This document shows positions 26,824 through 36,906 of a stretch of 64,000 nt of DNA, one piece after another. The stretch lies in the NCBI RefSeq assembly GCF_021491355.1, contig NZ_JAKENF010000001.1:868001-932000 (forward strand), written 5' to 3'. The position numbers and the translations under genes are program-made. The stretch's first letter is position 1. Each line of letters starts with the position of its first letter. The notes under the pieces were generated by a model, which did not search any database, was not told where the DNA came from, and worked only from the letters and a program-made list of their open reading frames with translations. This DNA comes from Alitabrizicola rongguiensis (GTDB lineage Bacteria; Pseudomonadota; Alphaproteobacteria; Rhodobacterales; Rhodobacteraceae).

Positions 26824-28476
26824 ATGAGCGACGGGATCGTCCGCGAAGGAATGGACTACGATGTTGTCATCGTGGGCGCGGGGCCTTCCGGCCTCTCTGC
26901 GGCGATCCGCCTGAAGCAGCTAGATCCTGATCTTTCGGTCGTGCTGCTGGAAAAGGGGTCGGAGGTCGGCGCGCATATCCTGTCGGGTGCCGTGCTCGAT
27001 CCATCGGGTCTTGATGCGCTGATCCCGGATTGGCGCGAGAGGGGCGCTCCGATCAGGACCGAGGTCAAGTCGGACAACTTCTATCTCCTCGGCCCGGCGG
27101 GCGGTCTTCGTATCCCGAACTGGCCGATGCCGCCGCTGATGAGCAACCACGGCAACTACATCGTCTCGATGGGTAATGTCTGCCGCTGGCTGGCTACCCA
27201 GGCCGAGGCGCTCGGCGTCGAGATCTTCCCCGGCATGTCCTGCTCGCAACTGGTCTATGGCGACAACGGCGAGGTGAAGGGGGTGGTTGCGGGCGAGTTC
27301 GGCAAGAATGCCGACGGCACGCCGGGCCCGTCCTATGAGCCGGGCATGGAGCTGCGCGGCAAGTACGTGTTCCTGTCGGAAGGCGTGCGCGGTTCGCTGT
27401 CCAAGGAAGTGATCGCAAAATACGACCTGACCAAGGGTCACGAGCCGCAGAAGTACGGCATCGGTATGAAGGAAATCTGGGAAATCGACCCTGCCAAGCA
27501 CCACGAAGGCACGGTCACCCATACGATGGGCTGGCCGCTTGGGTCGAATGCCGGCGGCGGGTCGTTCATCTACCACGCCGAGAACAATCAGGTGTTCATC
27601 GGTTTCGTGGTCCATCTGAACTACGCCAACCCCTACCTTTACCCCTACGCCGAATTCCAGCGCCTGAAGCAGCACCCGATGGTGGCCGAGCTTCTGAAGG
27701 GCGGCAAGCGCGTGGCCTATGGCGCGCGGGCGATCAGCGAGGGCGGCTGGCAGTCGATCCCGACGATGGTGGCGCCGGGCATGGCGCTGCTCGGCTGCTC
27801 AGCGGGGCTGGTCAACGTGCCGCGGATCAAGGGCAACCACAATGCCATGCTCTCGGGCAAGGCGGCGGCCGAAGCGGCCCATTCTGCGATCAAGGCCGGG
27901 CGGTCGGGCGACGTGCTGGCCGACTACGAGGCCGAGGTGCGGTCGGGCCCGATCGGCAAGGACCTGAAGCGGGTTCGCAACGTCAAGCCGATCTGGTCGA
28001 AATGGGGCCTGACCGCGTCCTTGGCACTTGGCGGGCTCGACATGTGGACGAACAACCTCTTCGGGCTGTCACTCTTCGGGACGGTCAAGCACGGCAAGAC
28101 CGACGCGGCCGCGACTGGCAAGGCGAAGGACTTCAAGCCGATCGACTATCCCAAGCCGGATGGTGTGCTGACCTTCGACAGGCTGACCAACGTCGCCTTC
28201 AGCTTCACCAACCACGAAGAAAGCCAGCCCGCGCACCTTAAACTGAAGGATCCGTCGATTCCGATCCGAGTTAACCTTCCGGAATTTGCCGAGCCGGCGC
28301 AGCGTTATTGCCCGGCAGGGGTATACGAGGTGCTGGGAGAAGGTGCCGAAGCCACCTTCCGGATCAACTTCCAGAACTGCGTCCACTGCAAGACCTGCGA
28401 CATCAAGGACCCAAGCCAGAACATCACCTGGACGACCCCCCAGGGTGGCGACGGGCCAAACTATCCCAACATGTGA
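26824..28476 (+). CDS. Electron transfer flavoprotein-ubiquinone oxidoreductase
   Basis: Membrane-associated enzyme that passes electrons from reduced ETF to ubiquinone during fatty acid and amino acid oxidation. The 550 residues begin with the FAD dinucleotide fold (VVIVGAGPSGLSAAIRLKQ). Mid-protein it has IKGNHNAMLSGKAAAEA, and it ends with the [4Fe-4S] domain whose cysteines are in RYCPAGVYEV and NCVHCKTCDIKDP. AGAGGGGAAG precedes the ATG at 26824. The 266-base spacer before it is shared with the divergent greA. Confidence 0.96.
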   Translation: MSDGIVREGMDYDVVIVGAGPSGLSAAIRLKQLDPDLSVVLLEKGSEVGAHILSGAVLDPSGLDALIPDWRERGAPIRTEVKSDNFYLLGPAGGLRIPNWPMPPLMSNHGNYIVSMGNVCRWLATQAEALGVEIFPGMSCSQLVYGDNGEVKGVVAGEFGKNADGTPGPSYEPGMELRGKYVFLSEGVRGSLSKEVIAKYDLTKGHEPQKYGIGMKEIWEIDPAKHHEGTVTHTMGWPLGSNAGGGSFIYHAENNQVFIGFVVHLNYANPYLYPYAEFQRLKQHPMVAELLKGGKRVAYGARAISEGGWQSIPTMVAPGMALLGCSAGLVNVPRIKGNHNAMLSGKAAAEAAHSAIKAGRSGDVLADYEAEVRSGPIGKDLKRVRNVKPIWSKWGLTASLALGGLDMWTNNLFGLSLFGTVKHGKTDAAATGKAKDFKPIDYPKPDGVLTFDRLTNVAFSFTNHEESQPAHLKLKDPSIPIRVNLPEFAEPAQRYCPAGVYEVLGEGAEATFRINFQNCVHCKTCDIKDPSQNITWTTPQGGDGPNYPNM

Positions 28477-28580
28477 CATTTGCGCGAGGTGCGGCCCAAC
28501 TTGCCCCGTCAGCGGGCCGCCCTCATGGACATGGCGCAGAGGCAAGGCTAGCTTCCCAGCAAAGCAGACGGAGATTGCCC

Positions 28581-30335
28581 TTGCCTTTGCCCCGCCCGTT
28601 GATCGCCCTTTGTCTGGCGCTAGGTGCCCTCCCGCATTCGCTGGCGGCGGCAGAACCTGACGCAGGCGCATATCTGGCGGCGCGCAGTGCCGTGATAGCG
28701 GCGGACTACGAGGATGCGGTGACATGGTTCACCCGCGCGATAATCTCCGATCCCACGAACATAATGCTGTTGGAAGGCGCGCTGGTCGGGCAGATCTCTC
28801 TCGGTCAGTTCGATCCGGCCATCACGATCGCCGAACAGATGAAGCGAAGCGGGCTGAAGACCCGCAGCCAGGCTATCGTGCTTGCCGCCGAGGATGCCAA
28901 ACGCGGCGCGTTCGAGGGGTATCTGAGCGGGCTAAAGGCCGGCGAAGTGATCAATCCCGCAGTCGACGCGCTGAATGCCGCCTGGGCCGAACTCGGTGCG
29001 GGGCGGATGTCGGATGCGCTTGCAGGGTTTGACAAGATCGCCGCCACCAAGGGGCTTGAGGCATTCGGGCTGTACCACAAGGCCCTGGCACTGGCGGCAG
29101 TCGGCGATTTCGAGAATGCCGACAAGATCCTGTCGGACCCCAAGCTGCAGGTCATGCGCCGCGGCGTCATCGCCCGCGCCGAGATTCTGAGCCAGCTTGA
29201 GCGCAAGGACGATGCCATCAAGGTTCTGGAAGAGAATTTCGGCACCGGGCAGGACCCCATGGTCGACTTGATCATTGCGGACCTGAAGGCCGGAAAGACC
29301 TTGTCATTCGACGTTGTCCGCAATGCGACAGACGGCTTTGCCGAAGTGTTCTACACGGTCGCTGCTGCGATGAACGGCCAGGCCGCCAACAGTGAAACTC
29401 TGGTTTACAGCCGCACCGCTGCCTATTTGCGCCCCGATCACATCGACGCCATCCTGATGAGCGGCGCGCTGCTTCAGGCGCAGAAGCAGTACGATCTGGC
29501 GATCGCAGCCTACAAGACCGTGCCGGCAGACAATCCCGCCCATTACGCGGCGGTCATCGGCATCGCTGAGGCGACCGAAGCCAAGGGCGACGCGGTTCAG
29601 GCGATCAAGGATCTGAAGGAACTGGCGAAAGGCACCGATCTGATCGTGGTCAATGTCGCGCTTGGCGACGCCCTGCGTCGGAATGAGCAGTTCGCAGAAG
29701 CCGCTGCAACATATGACAAGGCCATTGCCCAGATCACCGAGCCGGAACCGCGCTATTGGGGCCTGTACTACAGTCGTGGCATCGCCAACGAGCGAACCAA
29801 GAACTTCGACAAGGCCGATGCTGATTTTCGCGCGGCGCTCAAGCTGAATCCCGATCAGCCTCAGGTTCTGAACTACCTCGGCTATTCCATGGTCGAGCGG
29901 AACATCAACCTCGATGAAGCGCTCGCGATGATCCAGAAGGCGGTCTCGCTGGAACCGCAAAGCGGCTACATCGTCGACAGCTTGTCCTGGGCTCTTTTCA
30001 CCTTGGGCCGCTATCAGGAGGCGCTGCCTATCCAGGAACACGCCTCGCTTCTGGAACCCGTCGAGCCGACGGTGACCGACCATCTGGGCGATGTCTACTG
30101 GGCCGTCGGGCGCACCCGCGAGGCAAGCTACCAATGGCAGCGCGCCCTGTCCTATGACCCGACCGAAGAGCAGGCGAAGCGCATCCAGCGCAAGATCGAA
30201 ATCGGTCTTGATGCCGTGCTGAAGGAGGAAGGCGCAAAGCCATTGCAGGCGGTGGCGCCACCCGAGAACCCGATCGTGCTGCCCGCCGACGAGGGGGTCT
30301 CGGAAGAAGAGCCCCCCGCTGACGATGGCAATTGA
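28581..30335 (+). CDS. Secreted tetratricopeptide repeat protein
   Basis: 584-residue protein with a cleavable signal peptide (hydrophobic stretch [15 protein letters not shown], ending before AAEPD) and repeated TPR-like helix pairs throughout. The clearest are around 380-520 ([41 protein letters not shown] and following, quoted only in part). It ends in a proline/glutamate-rich tail. It is probably a periplasmic or outer-membrane-associated scaffold. The start is the TTG at 28581: it has GGAG seven bases upstream, and the signal peptide begins there. The end overlaps ispE by 11 bases. Confidence 0.82.
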   Translation: MPLPRPLIALCLALGALPHSLAAAEPDAGAYLAARSAVIAADYEDAVTWFTRAIISDPTNIMLLEGALVGQISLGQFDPAITIAEQMKRSGLKTRSQAIVLAAEDAKRGAFEGYLSGLKAGEVINPAVDALNAAWAELGAGRMSDALAGFDKIAATKGLEAFGLYHKALALAAVGDFENADKILSDPKLQVMRRGVIARAEILSQLERKDDAIKVLEENFGTGQDPMVDLIIADLKAGKTLSFDVVRNATDGFAEVFYTVAAAMNGQAANSETLVYSRTAAYLRPDHIDAILMSGALLQAQKQYDLAIAAYKTVPADNPAHYAAVIGIAEATEAKGDAVQAIKDLKELAKGTDLIVVNVALGDALRRNEQFAEAAATYDKAIAQITEPEPRYWGLYYSRGIANERTKNFDKADADFRAALKLNPDQPQVLNYLGYSMVERNINLDEALAMIQKAVSLEPQSGYIVDSLSWALFTLGRYQEALPIQEHASLLEPVEPTVTDHLGDVYWAVGRTREASYQWQRALSYDPTEEQAKRIQRKIEIGLDAVLKEEGAKPLQAVAPPENPIVLPADEGVSEEEPPADDGN

Positions 30336-31170
30336 CGCCTTCGCCCCCGCCAAGATCAACCTGACCCTTCACATCACCGGCCGTCGCGCCGATGGCTATC
30401 ACCTTCTGGACAGTCTCGTGGCATTTGCCGGGGTCGGCGACACGGTCACAGCCGGCCGCGCAGATCAGCTGTCGCTGCGCATCGACGGTCCTATGGCTGC
30501 GGGTCTGTCGGCAGGCGAGGATAACCTGGTGCTTCGTGCGGCCCGGCTCCTGGCGCCCAACATGGGCGCTGCATTGCGTCTGACAAAACGCCTGCCCGTT
30601 GCCTCGGGGATCGGCGGGGGCTCGGCGGATGCAGCCGCTACGCTGCGCGCCTTGGCCGAACTCTGGACACTGCCGTTGCCCGATAGTGGACGTGTCCTTT
30701 CCCTTGGCGCCGACGTGCCGGTCTGTCTGGACGGACGCCCGGCGCGCATGAGCGGCGTTGGCGAGATCGTCGAGCCGTTGGCGGCGCCCTTGCCGCAGGC
30801 GTGGCTGGTTCTTGCAAACCCGGGCGTCGCCGTCTCGACCCCGGCCGTCTTTGCCGCGCTTGAGCGGCGTGACAATCCGCCCATGCCTGACCGGCTGCCG
30901 GATTGGCCAGATGCCGCCGGCCTGGCGGCATTCCTGATTGGCCAGCGCAACGACATGGAGGCGGCTGCGATCCGGCTTCTGCCGGTCATCGCCGATGTGA
31001 AGGCAGCACTCGCTGCACAGCCCGGTTGCCTTGTCGCACGGATGTCAGGGTCGGGGGCGACGTGCTTCGGCCTGTTCGAGGACGCGGCAGAGGCGAGCGC
31101 TGCCGCGGGCAGACTACAACAGGACCATCCCGGCTGGTGGGTCGCACCGGCGCCCCTGCTGCGCTCTTAG
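30325..31170 (+). CDS. ispE: 4-diphosphocytidyl-2-C-methyl-D-erythritol kinase
   Basis: GHMP kinase of the MEP isoprenoid pathway. The 281 residues begin [23 protein letters not shown], the family signature. The ATP loop [20 protein letters not shown] follows, and the C-terminal motif is [14 protein letters not shown]. It overlaps the TPR gene by 11 bases and lies four bases from the convergent polyprenyl synthase, which uses the pathway's end products. Confidence 0.95.
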   Translation: MAIDAFAPAKINLTLHITGRRADGYHLLDSLVAFAGVGDTVTAGRADQLSLRIDGPMAAGLSAGEDNLVLRAARLLAPNMGAALRLTKRLPVASGIGGGSADAAATLRALAELWTLPLPDSGRVLSLGADVPVCLDGRPARMSGVGEIVEPLAAPLPQAWLVLANPGVAVSTPAVFAALERRDNPPMPDRLPDWPDAAGLAAFLIGQRNDMEAAAIRLLPVIADVKAALAAQPGCLVARMSGSGATCFGLFEDAAEASAAAGRLQQDHPGWWVAPAPLLRS

Positions 31171-31174
31171 CGCC

Positions 31175-32176
31175 TCAGTTAAGCCGCGACACCACATAGT
31201 CGGCAAGATCCTCAAGCATCTCGCGCAAGGGGTGGTCCGGCAGGCGGCTCATGGCCGCCTTGGCCTTTGCCGTCCAGGCGAACGCGTCGGCCCGGGCCGC
31301 ATCGAGTGCGCCGCGCCGCTTCAGGATCGCGATGGCAGCGTCCAAGTCACCTTCGCGCTGGTCGCCCTTTTCGATGACCCGCTCCCAGAAGGCGCGTTCG
31401 GCCGCATCAGCCGCAGCGACCGCCTTGATTACCGGAAGAGTCAGCTTCCGCTCGCGAAAGTCGTCTCCGGTGTTCTTGCCGATCTCGGTGCTGTTGCCGC
31501 CGTAATCGAGCAGGTCGTCGGCAATCTGGAAGGCAATGCCAAGCGCATCGCCGTAATCCCGGAGCGCGATGACCTGTTCTTCGGTCGCGCCGGCAACGAC
31601 AGCGCCTGCTTCTGTCGCGGCCGAGAACAGCGCGGCGGTCTTGCCGCGGATCACCTGAAGATAGATCGACTCGTCTGTGCGCAGATCCTGGGCGGCGGTC
31701 AGCTGCAGCACCTCACCTTCTGCAATGACGGCTGCGGCGTTCGACAGGATGTTGAGAACCCGCAGGTTGCCCGGCTCGACCATCAGCTGGAAGGCGCGGG
31801 CGAAGAGGTAGTCCCCGACCAGTACGCTGGACTTGTTGTCCCACAAAAGGTTGGCCGTAGGCCGGCCACGGCGGCGCTGGCTTTCGTCGACGACATCGTC
31901 ATGAAGAAGCGTCGCGGTATGGATAAACTCCACCGTCGCGGCCAGGTGGACGTGATAGGGCCCCGCATAGCCACAGAGCCGCGCCGCTGCGAGCGTCAGC
32001 ATCGGGCGCAATCTCTTGCCGCCCGCCTCGACCAGATGCGCGGTAACTTCCGGAATGCGCGGCGCATGTTCTGACACCATCCGTTTCCGGATCATGTCGT
32101 TCACGCCGTCCATGTCTTCCGCAAGCCAACGGCCCAGCCGCTCGTGCGGCTTCACCTTCACTTCGTCCAATCCCAT
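31175..32176 (-). CDS. Polyprenyl diphosphate synthase (ubiquinone side chain)
   Basis: Chain-elongating trans-prenyltransferase of 333 residues. The first aspartate-rich motif is LLHDDVVDESQRRRGRPTAN and the second is FQIADDLLDYGG, both complete. GGKRLRPML marks the IPP-binding end. In Rhodobacterales this enzyme normally makes the decaprenyl (C50) tail of ubiquinone-10, but chain length cannot be read with certainty from the residues before the first motif. It is divergent from the DUF2007 gene. Confidence 0.93.
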   Translation of the reverse strand: MGLDEVKVKPHERLGRWLAEDMDGVNDMIRKRMVSEHAPRIPEVTAHLVEAGGKRLRPMLTLAAARLCGYAGPYHVHLAATVEFIHTATLLHDDVVDESQRRRGRPTANLLWDNKSSVLVGDYLFARAFQLMVEPGNLRVLNILSNAAAVIAEGEVLQLTAAQDLRTDESIYLQVIRGKTAALFSAATEAGAVVAGATEEQVIALRDYGDALGIAFQIADDLLDYGGNSTEIGKNTGDDFRERKLTLPVIKAVAAADAAERAFWERVIEKGDQREGDLDAAIAILKRRGALDAARADAFAWTAKAKAAMSRLPDHPLREMLEDLADYVVSRLN

Positions 32177-32220
32177 GACCGCCCTGTCAGTATTCCTCGA
32201 CAGCCCCCGGATCGCCGACT

Positions 32221-32448
32221 ATGTCCTTCGACATGAAAGAGCTTTTGCGCAGCAGCGACCCGACGGTCATCGCCTTTGCTTCGGCCCTTCTCGACGGTGA
32301 GGATATAGCCGTCTTTCAGATGGACGTCCACATGAGCATCCTCGAAGGATCGCTTGGCATATTGCCGCGGCGCCTCATGGTAAAGGACAGCGATTTCTAC
32401 CGCGCCTGCCGCGTGCTTGAAGACAACGATATCCCCCGGGGACTGTGA
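32221..32448 (+). CDS. DUF2007 domain small protein
   Basis: 75-residue protein of the DUF2007 family (putative signal-transducing domain). The core KELLRSSDPTVIAFASALLDGEDI and the C-terminal RRLMVKDSDFYRACRVLEDN fit the family well. An in-frame ATG at 32233 would give a more typical N-terminus; neither start has a strong ribosome site. Its stop shares a base with the next start (TGATG), so it is coupled to the methyltransferase gene. Confidence 0.82.
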   Translation: MSFDMKELLRSSDPTVIAFASALLDGEDIAVFQMDVHMSILEGSLGILPRRLMVKDSDFYRACRVLEDNDIPRGL

Positions 32449-33209
32449 TGTTCTCCGATGCCGAACTGACAGAAGACGGGTTTCTGGACAGTAGACTGCG
32501 GGTTCTCCAGCCGATCTCCGGCTACCGGGCTGCGACTGACCCGGTCTTTCTGGCGGCGGCCTGTCCGGCAGAGCCGGGTGACAGCGTGCTTGAACTGGGC
32601 TGCGGCGCCGGGGTGGCAATTCTTTGCCTTGGCCACCGGATCGGCGGACTGACCCTGCACGGGCTCGAGCGCCAACCCGACTATGCTGATCTTGCCCGCC
32701 GTAACGCCCAGCGCAACGCCATCGACCTTACCGTGACCGAGGGCGACCTGACGCAAATACCCGAACCGTTGCGGATCGCCTTCGACCACGTCATCGCCAA
32801 TCCCCCCTATTATCCTCCCGGGGGCGGCACCCCGGCCCGCGATCCGGGCCGCGAAGCGGCGCTTCGGGAAGAAACGCCGCTTGCTGCCTGGATCGACGCG
32901 GCGACGCGCCGGCTTGCTCCCGGCGGCTGGCTGACGGTCATACAGTCGGTGGACCGTCTGCCCGAGTTGCTGAACGCAGTGGACGGCAGGCTTGGATCGC
33001 TTGCCGTACTGCCCCTGCAGGCCCGTTCGGATCGCCCGGCCGGCCGCATCATCTTGCGCGCCCGAAAGGGTGGCCGGGCCGCGTTCCGGCTTCTTGCGCC
33101 CCTGCTTCTGCATGAAGGCGCCGCGCATGACGGAGACCGCGACAGCTTCACCCCGCTTGCGCGCTCTGTCCTACGGAATGGTGAAGGGATCGACCAAAGT
33201 TTTCACTGA
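32448..33209 (+). CDS. tRNA1(Val) adenine N6-methyltransferase-like (TrmN6/YfiC-type) protein
   Basis: 253-residue SAM-dependent methyltransferase. The SAM loop is VLELGCGAGVAILCLG and the amino-methylation motif is ANPPYYPPG, as in TrmN6 and HemK-type N-methylases. The early segment RVLQPISGYRAATDPVFLAA is characteristic of the YfiC group. tRNA A37 is the expected target by family but not proven. The start follows the DUF2007 stop by TGATG overlap. Confidence 0.85.
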   Translation: MFSDAELTEDGFLDSRLRVLQPISGYRAATDPVFLAAACPAEPGDSVLELGCGAGVAILCLGHRIGGLTLHGLERQPDYADLARRNAQRNAIDLTVTEGDLTQIPEPLRIAFDHVIANPPYYPPGGGTPARDPGREAALREETPLAAWIDAATRRLAPGGWLTVIQSVDRLPELLNAVDGRLGSLAVLPLQARSDRPAGRIILRARKGGRAAFRLLAPLLLHEGAAHDGDRDSFTPLARSVLRNGEGIDQSFH

Positions 33210-33305
33210 AAGTTGCGCGGGCATTCGCCGAAGCGGCCCAAGATTGCGTGACACGACTCGGGCTTTGTGATGCACTTATGACATTGCAACTGATGGAGGA
33301 CGAAT

Positions 33306-33473
33306 ATGTCGATCACTTCGCACCTGCAGGAACTTCGCCGCAAGCACGAGATCCTTTCTGAACAGGTCGAACGAGATCAGCGCAGTCCCGGGGCCGACGA
33401 TCTGAAGATCGCGGAACTGAAGAAGCAAAAACTAAAGATAAAGGAAGAGATCGCCCGCCTGATGCAGGCGTGA
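33306..33473 (+). CDS. DUF465 (YdcH-like) small coiled-coil protein
   Basis: 55-residue protein: an N-terminal SHLQELRRKHEILSEQVER helix, a short linker, and a second helix IAELKKQKLKIKEEIARL, the typical DUF465 hairpin. GGAGG lies six bases before the ATG. Function is unknown in the family. It ends seven bases from the convergent exporter gene. Confidence 0.85.
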   Translation: MSITSHLQELRRKHEILSEQVERDQRSPGADDLKIAELKKQKLKIKEEIARLMQA

Positions 33474-33479
33474 TGGCTT

Positions 33480-34346
33480 TCAGGCGCTGGCGCGGGCCGC
33501 CAGCGCCGCCCCTGCGGCGATAAGTGCCGCAGAAATCAGCAATATGGTCGACGGCTCGGTAACACCCGCCGCAACCAGTGCGAGTGTCGAGAGCAGCGGT
33601 GCGGCATAGGACGCAACGCCGAGCAACTGGATATTCCCGCGCTTGACACCGATATCCCACGTATAGAAGGCCAGCCCGACCGGCCCGAGGCCGAGCGCAA
33701 GAATGCTCAGCCATCCGGCCGCAGTTGTGGGCCAGACGGTCTGTTCGAAGACCAGATGCGCCAGCGCCGACAGGGCGGCTGTTGCCAGGCAAAAGATGGT
33801 GACGCTCGCCGTAGGCACGTCCCCGAAGCGCCGCGAGACAACCGAATAGGTCGACCAAGTCAAGGCGCAGAGAAAGGCCAGCCCCAGCCCCGGCACTGCC
33901 TCGCCCGAAATGCCCCCAGCCCCCCGCAGCACGATCAAGGCAGCGCCACCAAAAGCCAGAAGCGCCCCGGCGACGTGAAGCGGTTTAAGCCGCTCGCCTG
34001 GTAACAGCCCCGACATCAGCACGATGAACAAGGGCCAGAGGTAAGAGATCAGCCCGGCTTCCGCCGCCGGCGCCAACCGCAGCGCCGAGAAATAGAGCGC
34101 GTGATAGCCGAACAGACCCGCCGTTCCGAAGACGAAGACCTGCCACCCGACGGTTCGCAGGACTGCACCCTGCCGGGTGGCGATAGTCCAGATAAGGCCG
34201 AGAGTGCCGCCGACGGCAAAGGTCAACGCCGCCAGTTGGAATGGGGGGACAGGCGCCGAGCCAACCGTAAAGAGGGCCAGGAGCGACCAGAGCAGGACGG
34301 CGGTAAAGCCGACAAGGGTGGCGTTGCGTTGCGACATCGCCGGCAT
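33480..34346 (-). CDS. EamA/DMT family exporter
   Basis: 288-residue inner-membrane protein with ten hydrophobic helices in two EamA repeats. The drug/metabolite transporter pattern is visible in VGFTAVLLWSLLALFTVG at the start, then GYHALYFSALRLAPAAEAGLISYLWPLFIVLMS, and GNIQLLGVASYAAPLLSTL in the second half. The arrangement is close to the aromatic amino acid exporter YddG, but the substrate is not certain. ATGs at 34346 and 34337 are both possible starts. Confidence 0.85.
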   Translation of the reverse strand: MPAMSQRNATLVGFTAVLLWSLLALFTVGSAPVPPFQLAALTFAVGGTLGLIWTIATRQGAVLRTVGWQVFVFGTAGLFGYHALYFSALRLAPAAEAGLISYLWPLFIVLMSGLLPGERLKPLHVAGALLAFGGAALIVLRGAGGISGEAVPGLGLAFLCALTWSTYSVVSRRFGDVPTASVTIFCLATAALSALAHLVFEQTVWPTTAAGWLSILALGLGPVGLAFYTWDIGVKRGNIQLLGVASYAAPLLSTLALVAAGVTEPSTILLISAALIAAGAALAARASA

Positions 34347-34373
34347 TCAACCGAACCTGCGCGCCGCGGCAAG

Positions 34374-34400
34374 CAAAAAGGCCCGCGAAATGCGGGCCTT
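34374..34400 (-). terminator. Rho-independent terminator after phbB
   Basis: In the phbB direction a nine-base-pair stem (AAGGCCCGC / GCGGGCCTT) with a five-base loop is followed by TTTTTGC. It starts 24 bases after the phbB stop. Confidence 0.85.
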
Positions 34401-34423
34401 CCGCCAAAATCCTGGAACAAGGT

Positions 34424-35149
34424 TCAGACGACGAACTGGCCGCCGTTTGCGCTGATCGTCGAGCCGGTGATGAAGCCCGCTTCATCGGACGCGAGGAACA
34501 CCACGATGCGCGCGATTTCCTCCGGCTCGCCCAGGCGGCCCACCGGGATCAGCGGGATGATCCGCTCGTTCAGCACTTTCTCGTCGATCGCTTTCACCAT
34601 TTCGGTCGCGATGTAACCGGGGCAGATCGCATTGACTGTGATGCCGGCGCGCGCACCTTCCTGCGCCAGAGCCTTGGTGAAGCCCAGGTCGCCGGCCTTG
34701 GCGGCCGAATAGTTGGCCTGGCCGGCCTGGCCCTTCTGGCCGTTGATCGAACTGATCGAAATGACCCGCCCGAACTTGCGGTCACGCATGCCACCCCAAA
34801 GCGGATGGGTCATGTTGAACAGCCCGGTCAGGTTCGTGTCGATGACTTCCTTCCACTGCTGGGGCGTCATCTTGTGGAACATGGCATCGCGGGTGATGCC
34901 TGCATTGTTCACCAGGATATCGACAGGGCCAAGATCAGCCTCGACCTGCTTGATGCCGGCCGCGCAAGCGTCATAGTCGGCCACCGACCACTTGTAGGTC
35001 TTGATCCCTGTCTCCTTGGTGAAAGCCGCGGCTGCCTCATCATTGCCAGCATAGTTTGCCGCCACGGAGTATCCCGCCGCCTTCAGGGCTATCGAGATCG
35101 CCGCGCCGATCCCGCGCGACCCCCCCGTCACCAATGCCACTCTTGCCAT
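34424..35149 (-). CDS. phbB: Acetoacetyl-CoA reductase
   Basis: NADPH-dependent short-chain dehydrogenase that makes (R)-3-hydroxybutyryl-CoA for polyhydroxybutyrate. The 241 residues show the cofactor loop VTGGSRGIGAAI, NNAGITRDAMFHKMT, the catalytic serine in ISISSINGQKGQ, and the YSAAK tyrosine/lysine pair, with CPGYIATEM after. The NNAGITRD and INGQKGQ segments are specific to PhaB/PhbB. It is separated from phbA by an unknown secreted protein gene rather than adjoining it, and ends at a strong terminator. Confidence 0.95.
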   Translation of the reverse strand: MARVALVTGGSRGIGAAISIALKAAGYSVAANYAGNDEAAAAFTKETGIKTYKWSVADYDACAAGIKQVEADLGPVDILVNNAGITRDAMFHKMTPQQWKEVIDTNLTGLFNMTHPLWGGMRDRKFGRVISISSINGQKGQAGQANYSAAKAGDLGFTKALAQEGARAGITVNAICPGYIATEMVKAIDEKVLNERIIPLIPVGRLGEPEEIARIVVFLASDEAGFITGSTISANGGQFVV

Positions 35150-35249
35150 GTTCTACTCCTCCGCTTTGGCGTTTCTCGCAAGACTGTTACCGAAAGGCTT
35201 TATGCGTCGCAACAATGTTGCGCAACAAATTCAACCCGGACGGTGAGCA

Positions 35250-35660
35250 TCATTGCCGCAGGGGCAGGATGCCGCGCTGACGCCCAAGGGCACCGCAATA
35301 GTCGATCCATTTCATGTTGGATGGCAGGGCCAGCAGCTTTTCAGACCGGTTGGACCAGCGTTCGCGCAGATAGCCCATAATCGAGGCTACATCTGCCTTC
35401 GGATCGGCCTGTCCGGCCGCGGCGGCTTCCTTTTCCGCTTCGGTCAGGAAGGATGCGGCGACGAACGCCGCATCAGACCGCTGCTGTTCGGTCGTGCCAG
35501 CATAGCCATCAGCCTGCCCGACCGCCTCGAAAACCGCGCTGCATTCGGCCAGCAGAGCCCAGAGCGGTGGCTCGGGCGCGGTTTCGGCGAGAGCCGGGAA
35601 ACCCGCCGCAACAACGGCGGGCGCCAACCGGATCGCGGTCAATCGCCTGCGGTCAGGCAC
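35250..35660 (-). CDS. Hypothetical secreted protein between phbA and phbB
   Basis: 136-residue protein I do not recognise. After a few basic residues there is a signal-peptide-like stretch ([19 protein letters not shown]) with cleavage likely after ALA. A mature part of about 105 residues follows with two cysteines (ECSAVF and IDYCGALG), an Ala/Glu-rich helix, and a basic [11 protein letters not shown] end. GTG at 35660 overlaps the phbA stop by eight bases; TTG at 35642 is an alternative. Codon use and base composition match the neighbours. Position suggests cotranscription with phbA, but function is unknown. Confidence 0.6.
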   Translation of the reverse strand: MPDRRRLTAIRLAPAVVAAGFPALAETAPEPPLWALLAECSAVFEAVGQADGYAGTTEQQRSDAAFVAASFLTEAEKEAAAAGQADPKADVASIMGYLRERWSNRSEKLLALPSNMKWIDYCGALGRQRGILPLRQ

Positions 35661-36828
35661 GTTCCAGGCACATGGCAACACCCATGCCGCCGCCGATGCA
35701 CAGCGTGGCCAGGCCCTTGTTGGCACCGCTGCGCTGCATCTCGAACAGGAGCGTGTTCAGGATGCGCGCGCCCGACGCGCCAATCGGGTGGCCAATCGCA
35801 ATCGCGCCGCCGTTGACGTTCACGATCGCCGGATCCCAGCCCATATCCTTGTTCACCGCGCAGGCCTGGGCCGCGAAGGCTTCGTTGGCTTCCACAAGAT
35901 CAAGATCGCCAACCTTCCAGCCTGCCTTCTCCAGCGCCTTGCGGCTTGCATAGATCGGACCGACCCCCATGACCGAGGGATCAAGCCCCGCCGTCGCGTA
36001 GGAGGCGATGCGTGCCAGCGGCTTCAGCCCGCGCTTTGCCGCCTCGGCCTCGCTCATCAACAGCACGCCCGCGGCGCCGTCGTTCAGACCGCTGGCATTG
36101 GCGGCGGTGACGCTGCCGTCCTTGGTGAAGGCCGGTTTCAGCTTCTGCATCGCCTCGATCGTCGCGCCGTGACGGATGTATTCGTCGCTATCCACCGTGA
36201 TGTCGCCTTTCCGGGTCGAGATCACGAACGGCACGATCTCGTCCTTGAACTTGCCGGCCTTCTGCGCCGCTTCCGCCTTGTTCTGGCTGCCGACGGCGAA
36301 TTCGTCCTGCATGTCGCGGCTGATCTGCCACTGGGCGGCGACGTTCTCGGCGGTCTGGCCCATGTGATAGCCGTTGAAGGCATCCCACAGTCCATCCTTG
36401 ATCATCGAGTCGACGAACTTCATGTCGCCCATCTTTGTGCCCGCACGCAGATGCGCGACATGGGGCGACAGGCTCATGCTTTCCTGGCCGCCGGCGACGA
36501 CGATCGCCGCATCGCCAAGCTGGACGTGCTGGGCGGCAAGCGCCACCGCCCGCAGGCCCGATCCGCAGACCTGGTTGAGGCTCCAGGCTGAGCTTTCCTT
36601 GGGCAGGCCGGCGTTGATATGGGCCTGGCGCGCCGGGTTCTGGCCCTGACCGGCGGTCAGCACCTGGCCCAGGATGGTTTCCGAAACCTCGGACTTGTCG
36701 ATGCCGGCCCGTTCGACGACGGCCTCGATGACCTTGGCCCCAAGCTCGTGAGCGGGAGTGTTCGCGAAGGAACCGTTGAAGCTTCCGACAGCGGTGCGCG
36801 CCGCCGAAACGATTACGACATTGGTCAT
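35653..36828 (-). CDS. phbA: Acetyl-CoA acetyltransferase
   Basis: Biosynthetic thiolase that condenses two acetyl-CoA to acetoacetyl-CoA, the first step to polyhydroxybutyrate. The 391 residues carry the acyl-accepting Cys88 ([11 protein letters not shown]), the [18 protein letters not shown] histidine box and the C-terminal catalytic [10 protein letters not shown]. The start at 36828 gives [17 protein letters not shown]; the longer in-frame ATG adds a non-family extension. It is followed by the unknown secreted protein and then phbB. Confidence 0.96.
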   Translation of the reverse strand: MTNVVIVSAARTAVGSFNGSFANTPAHELGAKVIEAVVERAGIDKSEVSETILGQVLTAGQGQNPARQAHINAGLPKESSAWSLNQVCGSGLRAVALAAQHVQLGDAAIVVAGGQESMSLSPHVAHLRAGTKMGDMKFVDSMIKDGLWDAFNGYHMGQTAENVAAQWQISRDMQDEFAVGSQNKAEAAQKAGKFKDEIVPFVISTRKGDITVDSDEYIRHGATIEAMQKLKPAFTKDGSVTAANASGLNDGAAGVLLMSEAEAAKRGLKPLARIASYATAGLDPSVMGVGPIYASRKALEKAGWKVGDLDLVEANEAFAAQACAVNKDMGWDPAIVNVNGGAIAIGHPIGASGARILNTLLFEMQRSGANKGLATLCIGGGMGVAMCLERA

Positions 36829-36906
36829 GGCTGAAGTCCTCTCCCTAAGCCCAACAAGCGGCAATCCGCTTTGCCGCCTTGCAGCATGGCCTAAGGAGCC
36901 GTCACG

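Noticed and set aside
28491-28520. Hairpin GCGGCCC...GGGCCGC after the ETF-QO gene
   Set aside because: The loop is 16 bases and no T tract follows, so I do not call it a terminator.
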